This document shows positions 1 to 4,661 of a stretch of 5,714 nt of DNA, in pieces. Position 1 is the first letter of the stretch. Each line of letters opens with the position of its first letter. This stretch comes from JBFHRB01 sp041591915 (GTDB lineage Bacteria; Actinomycetota; Nitriliruptoria; Nitriliruptorales; Nitriliruptoraceae): contig JBFHRB010000216.1 of assembly GCA_041591915.1 (NCBI GenBank), forward strand, positions 1 through 5,714. Reading direction: 5' to 3'. A program made the position numbers and the translations under genes. The notes beneath the pieces were generated by a model. It did not search any database. It had not been told where the DNA came from and saw only the letters and a list, made by a program, of their open reading frames with translations.

Positions 1-1
1 G

Positions 2-289
2 CTGCTCATCCGCGCCGTCACGGCACGCGAGATGCTGGACGAGCCGCCGCGCTTCGCAGTCCACCGTGTTACGGACGTCTCCGCACCACTGATGCTCATC
101 CACGGCGATCGCGACCAGGTCGTCCCCATCGCGCACGCCCATGCGCTGCACGCCGCCGCGCCCCACGCGGAGCTCGTCATCGTGCCGGGTGCCGGGCACG
201 CGTCGGTCGAGGACTTCTCCCCGGCCCTGGTGCGCGCCGTCACGTTCCTGCGCGACGCCCTCGCGGCGGAGGGCCGGCTGCCCGCCTGA
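2..289 (+). CDS. alpha/beta hydrolase, C-terminal part (5' end outside window)
   Basis: The reading frame is open from the window edge to a TGA at 287-289, so this is the last ~95 residues of a larger protein. The internal ATG at 32 is probably not the true start, because coding sequence continues upstream of it (LLIRAVTARE before the Met). Visible family marks are a beta strand followed by a catalytic-acid loop (LMLIHGDRDQVVP) and, about 30 residues on, the strand and catalytic-histidine loop (LVIVPGAGHAS). This is the usual ending of the alpha/beta hydrolase fold. The nucleophile elbow with its serine lies outside the window, so the substrate (ester, peptide, lactone or other) cannot be told. 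The remark on fold rests on family knowledge; a specific function is not inferred. The gene ends about 60 bases before the initiator tRNA and appears unrelated to it. Confidence 0.85.
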   Translation: MLIRAVTAREMLDEPPRFAVHRVTDVSAPLMLIHGDRDQVVPIAHAHALHAAAPHAELVIVPGAGHASVEDFSPALVRAVTFLRDALAAEGRLPA

Positions 290-309
290 CGCACGCCGCC
301 CCGCTCGGT

Positions 310-338
310 TTGAGGTCATCTGGCCGGCTGGGTACCTT
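310..338 (+). promoter_or_regulatory. candidate sigma70-type promoter of the initiator tRNA
   Basis: TTGAGG at 310-315 and TACCTT at 333-338 are separated by 17 bases. They match four of six and three of six positions of the -35 and -10 consensus. The mature tRNA begins 12 bases after the -10 box, as expected for a stable-RNA promoter with a very short 5' leader. The assignment rests on sequence and position alone. Confidence 0.5.
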
Positions 339-350
339 CCGGCACATCGA

Positions 351-425
351 CGCGGGGTGGAGCAGGCTGGTCAGCTCGCCGGGCTCATAACCCGGAGGTC
401 GCAGGTTCAAATCCTGTCCCCGCTA
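351..425 (+). tRNA. initiator tRNA-fMet (anticodon CAT)
   Basis: The cloverleaf folds cleanly. Acceptor 351-357 (CGCGGGG) pairs with 418-424. The D stem is GAGC/GCTC at 360-363 and 374-377. The anticodon stem is CCGGG/CCCGG at 379-383 and 391-395, with loop CTCATAA and anticodon CAT at 386-388. The T stem is 401-405 with 413-417, around loop TTCAAAT. Initiator identity is shown by the unpaired first acceptor position (C1 opposite T at position 72) and by three consecutive G-C pairs closing the anticodon stem, both standard marks of the initiator. The discriminator base is A425. The following bases are CGA, so the 3' CCA is not encoded and must be added by CCA-adding enzyme. A promoter-like pair lies upstream and a strong hairpin starts seven bases downstream, so the gene looks like a single-tRNA transcription unit. 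Confidence 0.96.
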
Positions 426-431
426 CGAAGA

Positions 432-468
432 CAGAACCCCCGCCACAGGCGGGGGTTCTGCCGTTTCT
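432..468 (+). terminator. hairpin terminator of the tRNA gene
   Basis: A perfect 13-bp stem (432-444 with 448-460) closes a three-base ACA loop. It is followed by CCGTTTCT, a weak T-rich tail. The stem is very GC-rich at the loop side and begins seven bases after the tRNA discriminator, so it is well placed to end the tRNA transcript. The short T tract is typical of GC-rich genomes. Confidence 0.8.
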
Positions 469-519
469 CGAGGTTCCGGGTCCGCGAGTCGCGCTCGCTG
501 CGGGCGCCATTGCCGGTCA

Positions 520-565
520 ATGAGTAACGGATGAGTAACGGAATCCGGCCCGCTGCTGTTACTCA
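520..565. repeat. tandem 11-bp repeat with an inverted partial copy
   Basis: ATGAGTAACGG occurs twice in direct succession (520-530 and 531-541). GTTACTCA at 558-565 is the exact inverse of TGAGTAAC within both copies, so 532-539 and 558-565 could form an 8-bp stem around an 18-base loop. The following bases (about 576-606) are low-complexity CCGAGG/CCGGGG sequence. I recognise no known element. It could be a regulatory site upstream of the gene at 604, or the remnant of an integration event next to the tRNA. Confidence 0.4.
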
Positions 566-603
566 GCCTGCTCAGGCCGAGGCCGAGGCCGGGGCCGGGG
601 GCG

Positions 604-1623
604 GTGGAGACCTCTACGGTGCGGTATCCGGACGACATGGAGACGGCGATCACGCGGGACCTGATCGGATCTGGGGAGCGTGCTCCTGACTTCGCCCTGC
701 CGGGCATCGACCGTCAGGGCGCCTCGAGGTTCTACGGCTTGGTCGGGGGCGCACCTGCCGTGGTTGTGTTCTCGGGTGGCGACGGTGACACGGCACGAAG
801 GCTCGCTGCGGAGTTGCGCCGCCGACTGCCGTCCCCCGAGCACCTCTACTTCGTCAGTGGCGACCCAGAGGAAACCGACGAGGCAGCCTTCGTTGACCCC
901 ACCGGCGGGGTCCACGGCGCGTACGGGATCGCCGCTAACGGGCCGCCCACCGCCCTCGTGCTCGACCGCAACGTCCGGGTGGCTGCGGTCGAGCAGCCGG
1001 CGGACCTCGAGACTGCCGCTTCCGTGTTGACGGCGATCCAGAACCTGGCTGTCGAGGTCACGCACCGCCCCGCACCGCGGCATGCACCGGTGCTGCTGGT
1101 GCCCAGCGCGCTCGACGGGCCCTGGTGTGACCGACTGATCGAGGTGTGGCGCGCGGCCGCGCCGGTCGAGACCGGGGTGGAGACCACGGCCGACGGCCGG
1201 CGGGTGGAGGCACTGGACCGACTCCGCAAGCGCCGCCGTGACCACGTGGTCACCGACAGCGGTCTCCTCAGAGAGTTGACGTCGCACGTGGGCCGGCGCG
1301 TCATTCCAGAGGTCAGAAAGGCGTTCGGCTTCGCGGCCACCCGATTCGAGGGCTTCAAGCTCGGGTGCTACACGGCTGCCGACGCCGGCTTCTTCGATGC
1401 TCACCGCGACAACCTCAGCGAGCAGACCAGCCATCGCAAGTTCGCGCTCAGCCTCAACCTCAACGAGGACTACCAGGGCGGTGAGCTGAGCTTCCCCGAG
1501 TACGGCGGTCAGCGCTACCGGCCCGACCGGGGGGAAGCTCTCGTGTTCTCCGGTGCGCACCTGCACCAGGTCCACCCCGTCAGCGAGGGCCGGCGGTTCG
1601 TGCTGTTGTCGTTCCTCTTCTAG
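604..1623 (+). CDS. two-domain protein: Cys-less redoxin-like domain fused to a 2OG-Fe(II) prolyl-4-hydroxylase-type dioxygenase
   Basis: The C-terminal half (about residues 165-339, counted from the GTG at 604) is a 2-oxoglutarate/Fe(II) dioxygenase of the prolyl 4-hydroxylase type. The iron ligands are visible as H267 and D269 (FFDAHRDN) and H321 (LHQVHPV). R331, ten residues after H321, is placed to bind the 2-oxoglutarate carboxylate. The GGELSFPEYGG segment is also typical. The N-terminal half (about 24-150) resembles AhpC/TSA peroxiredoxins (GERAPDFALPG, then AYGIAANGPPTALVLD). The position where the peroxidatic Cys would fall reads FSGGDGD (56-62), and that domain contains no cysteine; the only two in the protein are C175 and C255. 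It is therefore probably a scaffold or binding domain rather than a peroxidase. No signal peptide is seen, so it is likely cytoplasmic. The substrate is unknown. The start is uncertain: GTG 604 has little RBS, GTG 619 follows GGAG at 606-609, and ATG 637 is also in frame. Confidence 0.88.
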   Translation: METSTVRYPDDMETAITRDLIGSGERAPDFALPGIDRQGASRFYGLVGGAPAVVVFSGGDGDTARRLAAELRRRLPSPEHLYFVSGDPEETDEAAFVDPTGGVHGAYGIAANGPPTALVLDRNVRVAAVEQPADLETAASVLTAIQNLAVEVTHRPAPRHAPVLLVPSALDGPWCDRLIEVWRAAAPVETGVETTADGRRVEALDRLRKRRRDHVVTDSGLLRELTSHVGRRVIPEVRKAFGFAATRFEGFKLGCYTAADAGFFDAHRDNLSEQTSHRKFALSLNLNEDYQGGELSFPEYGGQRYRPDRGEALVFSGAHLHQVHPVSEGRRFVLLSFLF

Positions 1624-1879
1624 GCGGCCGCTGCGGTGCGGTTTGGCCGGGGACACGGGTACTCCAACCCTGTGCGTGCAGCGCGAGTTCGACGTCGACG
1701 TGCCTCCGGGAAGCTCACGGCGTCACCTCGGAGGGCCGGCGCGCCCTCGAAGATCTCGCGAACGCCGTGCTGGTCTCAACCCGAGCGACTTGGCGTGCGC
1801 CACGGCTTCATCGACCGTGGGGACGGTGTGCCCGTCGGCTGACCCACCAGGATCTCGCTGCCGTTCTGCCGAGCCACGC
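1624..1879. other. gene-poor interval with a coding-like minus-strand fragment
   Basis: No complete gene with a credible start is seen between the oxygenase and marR stop codons. On the minus strand, roughly 1836 down to 1768, one frame reads like protein (DGHTVPTVDEAVAHAKSLG), ending at a TGA near 1728. No start or ribosome binding site precedes it in that frame, because its upstream part runs into the marR 3' end. It may be a decayed gene remnant or chance. No strong terminator hairpin was found for either neighbouring gene. Confidence 0.25.
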
Positions 1880-2407
1880 TCACGTGAGCTGCTGCTGGGC
1901 GGCGAGGATCTTGGTGGTGATGTCGGCGAGCTGGGTGATCTCCTGCTCGGTCAGCACCGAGTAGAGGTGCCGATCGAGGTCGTGGAGGTGTCGGTCCCTG
2001 GCTGCTCGGTACTTCTGCAGGCCGCGGGGGGTGAGTGCCACGGTGACGGCACGCCGGTCGGCGGGGTCGATGGTCCGGCGAACGAACCCGTCGTCCTCGA
2101 GGCTCTTGACCACCCGCGAGACGCGGCTCTGGCTCAGGGGAGTGCGGCGACGGAGCTCGAGCATCGGCATGGTCTGGTCGGTCGAGAAGACCGCCAGGAA
2201 CAGGAGCACCTCGTACTCGTGCAGGGAGATGCCGTACTCGTCCTGCAGTGAACGGTCCAGCGCCCGGAAGACGGCGTCGCCGGCGCGGACCAACCCGAGG
2301 AACGCGTCGGCGTACACGCGGCCCAACAGCTCGGCCCCGTCCTGGCCCGCGTCGAGGCGGGGCGGCGACGCGTCCTCGTGTTCGACCTGTGGCCCTGGCG
2401 GTGTCAT
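1880..2407 (-). CDS. MarR-family transcriptional regulator
   Basis: This 175-residue protein has the MarR layout: an N-terminal dimerisation helix, a winged helix-turn-helix in the middle and a C-terminal helix pair. The recognition helix is about 92-108 (SQSRVSRVVKSLEDDGF). The wing carries the family signature DPADRRAVTVALT (114-126), with the conserved Asp and Arg that contact DNA. The first ~25 residues (MTPPGPQ... rich in acidic residues and Pro) form an extension ahead of the usual domain. The start is ATG at 2405-2407; no good Shine-Dalgarno is seen, so the transcript may be leaderless or have a very short leader. The gene is divergent from the VOC/oxidoreductase pair, with two inverted repeats in between. 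By the usual logic of this family it probably represses itself and that pair, and is released by a small ligand, often a phenolic or other aromatic. Ligand and target are inference. Confidence 0.93.
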   Translation of the reverse strand: MTPPGPQVEHEDASPPRLDAGQDGAELLGRVYADAFLGLVRAGDAVFRALDRSLQDEYGISLHEYEVLLFLAVFSTDQTMPMLELRRRTPLSQSRVSRVVKSLEDDGFVRRTIDPADRRAVTVALTPRGLQKYRAARDRHLHDLDRHLYSVLTEQEITQLADITTKILAAQQQLT

Positions 2408-2427
2408 GGGCGGAGCCTATCGCACTT

Positions 2428-2464
2428 GTATGCTCAAGCATAGATAGTGTATGCTTTCGCATAC
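2428..2464. promoter_or_regulatory. paired inverted repeats, probable MarR operators in the divergent promoter
   Basis: Two palindromes sit in an AT-rich island of a GC-rich sequence. One is TATGCT-CA-AGCATA (2429-2442). The other is GTATGC-TTTC-GCATAC (2449-2464). The left half-site GTATGCT recurs at 2428-2434 and 2449-2455, exactly 21 bp apart, or two helical turns, so two dimers would lie on the same DNA face. For the plus strand, TTGTAT (2426-2431) and TATGCT (2450-2455), 18 bases apart, could serve as -35 and -10. For the minus strand, TAGACG (2469-2464) and TATCTA (2446-2441) are 17 apart. Bound regulator would cover both promoters. Confidence 0.72.
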
Positions 2465-2496
2465 GTCTACGCGACCACCCGCACCGACGCGAGGTT

Positions 2497-2500
2497 GGAG
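2497..2500 (+). promoter_or_regulatory. ribosome binding site fixing the VOC gene start
   Basis: GGAG at 2497-2500 lies six bases before the ATG at 2507. It favours that ATG over the in-frame GTG at 2447, which falls inside the operator region and would add 20 residues unlike the family. Confidence 0.75.
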
Positions 2501-2506
2501 CGACGC

Positions 2507-2908
2507 ATGAAGCCACAGCTGAACCACCTCATCGTGTGGTCACGGGATCGCCGCGCGGCCGCGGAGTTCTTCGCCGACCTCACCGGCATGGGGCCCACGT
2601 CGGAGTACGGCCACTTCACACAGGTCGAGACGGGCAACGGCGTCGCGCTGGACTTCGCCGACACCAACGGCGAGCCCGCTGGCCTGCACCTCGCGTTCCT
2701 GGTGACCGAGCGGCAGTTCGACGAGATCTTCGCGCGCATCGTCGACCGAGAGATCCCGTACTGGGCGGATCCGATGCGCTCGCGCCCGGGCCAGATCAAC
2801 CATCATGACGGTGGGCGGGGCGTGTACTTCGCCGACCCGTACACCAACGTCGGCTGGGAGTGCATCACTCGCCCGTACGGCTCGGGCCCCACGAAGGCGC
2901 AAGCGTGA
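2507..2908 (+). CDS. VOC-superfamily (glyoxalase/dioxygenase-like) protein
   Basis: At 133 residues this is a single-chain vicinal-oxygen-chelate protein with two beta-alpha-beta-beta-beta modules. The probable metal ligands stand at the expected places: H7 (LNHLIV, first strand), H61 (GLHLAF, start of the second module) and E118 (GWECITRPYG, last strand). The segment DGGRGVYFADPYTN before the last strand is the usual VOC turn. The superfamily includes glyoxalase I, ring-cleaving dioxygenases, epimerases and resistance proteins, and the sequence alone does not choose between them. The protein is short for an extradiol dioxygenase and has no membrane or export signal. It is the first gene of a unit with the oxidoreductase 27 bases downstream, and it is transcribed away from marR across the paired operators. 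A role in a regulated catabolic or detoxification step is therefore likely but not shown. Confidence 0.9.
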   Translation: MKPQLNHLIVWSRDRRAAAEFFADLTGMGPTSEYGHFTQVETGNGVALDFADTNGEPAGLHLAFLVTERQFDEIFARIVDREIPYWADPMRSRPGQINHHDGGRGVYFADPYTNVGWECITRPYGSGPTKAQA

Positions 2909-2935
2909 ACGCCGGAGGCAGGGAGAGGAGAGATC

Positions 2936-4042
2936 GTGGCTGACGCGTTGCGAGTCGGGCTGGTCGGTGCAAATGCCGACGGCCGAGGGTGGGGCGCGAT
3001 GACCCACCTGCCGGCGATCCAGGCACTACCGAACGTCGAGTTGGCGGCCCTGTGCACGAGCCGCCCCGAATCCGCCGCCCAGGCGGAGCAGGCCTACGGC
3101 ATCCGCACCTTCCACGACGTCCGCGAGCTGGCCGCCCAACCCGACATCGACCTCGTCGCCGCCGTCGTCCGCGTGCCACGCCACCGCGACGTCGTGATCC
3201 CCGCCCTCGAGGCCGGCAAGAACGTGTTCTGCGAATGGCCGCTCGGCGTCGATCATGCCGAGGCGCGCGAGATGGCCGATCTCGCCCGCTCGACCGGCGT
3301 CGTCACCGGTGTGGGCCTGCAGGGGCGCCACGACCCGGCGCTGACCCACGTCAAGCAGCTCCATGAAGACGGCTGGCTCGGCGACGTGCTGTCCGTCCGC
3401 CTGACGATGGTCAGTGGTGGAGCCGGGCGCAGCGATTCGAGATCGGCGTGGATGGGAGACGCCAGCAACGCGGCCAACCCGCTGACCATCGTGGCGGGCC
3501 ACTGCCTGGACCACCTCGCCTACTGCCTCGGACCCATCGCGGAGGTCGCAGCACGGGTGACGACGCAGGTGCCCGAGTGGCACCTCGCCGACACGGGCGA
3601 GACGATCAGCGTCGATGCTCCCGACAGCGTGGTGGTGGCGGGCACGCTGGTCGGCGGCGCCGAGCTCTCCTTCCACATGGCGTCGGTGCCGCACAACGGC
3701 ACGGGATGGCGGATGGCCGTGCACGGCACCCGGGGCACGCTCGTGGCGACCACTGGGGGACTGCCCCAGATCGCCCCGATCCGCCTGCGTGGTGCGCAGG
3801 GGGACGCACCCCTCGCGGATCTGCCGATACCCGCGCACCCCGGGGACGGGTCGACGGCCATGCCCGCGGGGCCAGCCGCCAACGTCGCCCGGACGTACCA
3901 CCGGATGGCCGAGGCGCTGCGGACGAACGCCCCGTACGACCCCGGCTTCGACGAGGCGACTGCCCTCCACGGCCTCCTCGACGCCCTGCAACGGTCCTCC
4001 ACGGAGGGACGCGCGATCAGCATCGCCCCTCGACGGGCGTGA
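2936..4042 (+). CDS. Gfo/Idh/MocA-family protein, Gal80-like, with EWP in place of EKP
   Basis: This 368-residue protein starts at GTG 2936 behind a strong purine-rich site (GGAGAGGAG, 2922-2930). The N-terminal Rossmann domain (about 5-125) begins VGLVGANADGRGWG and should bind NAD(P). The C-terminal alpha/beta domain (about 130-368) contains GHCLDHLAYCLG, with H189 and D192 in the usual active-site helix, and the strand VHGTRGTLV. The family's catalytic Glu-Lys-Pro is E100-W101-P102 here, so the lysine is missing. From memory, fungal Gal80 (a sugar-pathway regulator of this fold) shares the Trp change and several nearby motifs: GW..xTHxPAI, LQGR and GHxxD. It could be a sugar or cyclitol dehydrogenase with altered chemistry, or a nucleotide-sensing non-enzyme. 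It is probably co-transcribed with the VOC gene under MarR control. The fold is certain; the reaction is unknown. Confidence 0.93.
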   Translation: MADALRVGLVGANADGRGWGAMTHLPAIQALPNVELAALCTSRPESAAQAEQAYGIRTFHDVRELAAQPDIDLVAAVVRVPRHRDVVIPALEAGKNVFCEWPLGVDHAEAREMADLARSTGVVTGVGLQGRHDPALTHVKQLHEDGWLGDVLSVRLTMVSGGAGRSDSRSAWMGDASNAANPLTIVAGHCLDHLAYCLGPIAEVAARVTTQVPEWHLADTGETISVDAPDSVVVAGTLVGGAELSFHMASVPHNGTGWRMAVHGTRGTLVATTGGLPQIAPIRLRGAQGDAPLADLPIPAHPGDGSTAMPAGPAANVARTYHRMAEALRTNAPYDPGFDEATALHGLLDALQRSSTEGRAISIAPRRA

Positions 4043-4063
4043 TCGACCGGCGTGTGCGGTCGA
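4043..4063. terminator. short inverted repeat in the convergent gap, possible bidirectional terminator
   Basis: TCGACCG (4043-4049) and CGGTCGA (4057-4063) form a perfect 7-bp stem around a seven-base loop. They sit directly after the oxidoreductase stop, in the 31-base gap to the convergent HIT gene. There is no T tract on either side, so the terminator role is tentative. Confidence 0.35.
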
Positions 4064-4073
4064 CGTGCCGCTG

Positions 4074-4493
4074 TCAGCGGCCCAGTTGGTCTCGGACCCG
4101 GTCGGCGATGTCCGTCAGCACCTGCTCAGGGATGGGTTCGGCGCCTTCGCGAAGCAGTCCAGGGCCCCCGGTGAGCGCGTCGCCCTCGCGGTGGGGGGCG
4201 ATGTTGAAGTGCAGGTGCGCGACGCGCTCACCGAAGACGTTGACGTAGACCAGGTCGGCCCGGGTCACGTCCTTCAGGGTGGCCGTCACGCGTGCAAGGA
4301 CGGCGCCGAGGGTGTCGGCCTCCGGCCCGTCGAGGTCCGTGATGTGCGAGATGTGCCGCAGGGGTTCGAGGTACGAGAAGCCCGGAACCGGCGCGATCAG
4401 GCTCGTCGTCAGTCGCCACAGTCCGTCCCGCCAGACCTCGACGCGCTGGAACTCGCGATCGACCGCAGCGTGGTCGCAGATGAGGCAGTCCAC
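4074..4493 (-). CDS. HIT-family protein with variant motif (HLHFN)
   Basis: At 139 residues this has the length and order of a histidine-triad (HIT) nucleotide-binding protein. An N-terminal zinc-knuckle pair C3-x-x-C6 (CLICDH) is followed by the LEPLRHISHITDL segment (H47, H50), then the motif region RVAHLHFNIAPH (91-101). The family motif is His-x-His-x-His. Here H93 and H95 (the position of the catalytic nucleophile) are present, but the third His is N97. Galactose-1-phosphate uridylyltransferases of the same superfamily have Gln at that place, so a change in the reaction is possible. HIT proteins hydrolyse or transfer nucleotidyl groups (Ap4A, AMP-lysine, ADP-sulfate and others); the substrate here is unknown. 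The start is GTG at 4493, supported by a perfect AGGAGG nine bases upstream. The gene is convergent with the oxidoreductase and divergent from the membrane-protein gene. Its upstream region contains a 22-bp palindrome. Confidence 0.9.
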   Translation of the reverse strand: MDCLICDHAAVDREFQRVEVWRDGLWRLTTSLIAPVPGFSYLEPLRHISHITDLDGPEADTLGAVLARVTATLKDVTRADLVYVNVFGERVAHLHFNIAPHREGDALTGGPGLLREGAEPIPEQVLTDIADRVRDQLGR

Positions 4494-4502
4494 GTCCTGT
4501 GC

Positions 4503-4508
4503 CCTCCT
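4503..4508 (-). promoter_or_regulatory. strong ribosome binding site of the HIT gene
   Basis: The minus strand reads AGGAGG at 4508-4503, a full Shine-Dalgarno match, nine bases before the GTG at 4493. It settles this GTG as the start. Confidence 0.8.
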
Positions 4509-4559
4509 GTCGGTGGCGCCGCGGCGACGGTCCGGCGTCGGCTCTGCCGGATGCCCGTG

Positions 4560-4581
4560 CGACCCAACCTAGGTTGGGTCG
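4560..4581. promoter_or_regulatory. perfect 22-bp palindrome, probable operator in the divergent region
   Basis: The arm CGACCCAACCT (4560-4570) is followed directly by its exact reverse complement (4571-4581), with no spacer and no mismatch. The symmetry stops at the next base pair outside. It lies 66 bases upstream of the HIT start and 80 bases upstream of the membrane-protein start. The lack of a loop argues against a terminator and for binding of a dimeric repressor such as a TetR- or GntR-type protein. No gene for such a regulator is in the window. I could not make out convincing promoter boxes on either side. Confidence 0.65.
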
Positions 4582-4661
4582 GCGCCTCCGACGACGGACG
4601 GCAGTCCGTGCGTTCCTCACCACGTGGCAGGATGCGTCGCTCCTGACCGAGGCGAACCGAC

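Noticed and set aside
351..468. tRNA locus as the attachment site of an integrated element
   Set aside because: No integrase, no second copy of the tRNA 3' end and no phage or plasmid gene are visible in the window; only the small repeats at 520-565 hint at it.
559..1656. Long minus-strand open frame (365 codons) across the oxygenase gene
   Set aside because: It is antisense to a protein with clear family motifs. Its translation is low in hydrophobic core pattern and shows no known domain; long antisense frames are common in GC-rich DNA.
2447..2506. Upstream GTG start for the VOC protein, adding 20 residues
   Set aside because: It overlaps the operator palindrome, and the extension is unlike VOC N-termini. 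The ATG at 2507 has a properly spaced GGAG and begins right before the conserved first strand.
1776..2516. Minus-strand frame of 246 codons overlapping marR
   Set aside because: It is Arg/Pro-rich out-of-frame reading of marR and runs through the operator region; the MarR frame carries the family motifs.
3026..3991. Long minus-strand open frame opposite the oxidoreductase
   Set aside because: The plus strand encodes a complete Gfo/Idh/MocA protein with a good ribosome binding site; the minus frame has no recognisable domain.
4632..4646. Four-codon leader frame (ATG ... TGA) before the membrane-protein gene
   Set aside because: It is too short to judge, has only a weak upstream purine site and no attenuator-like structure around it.
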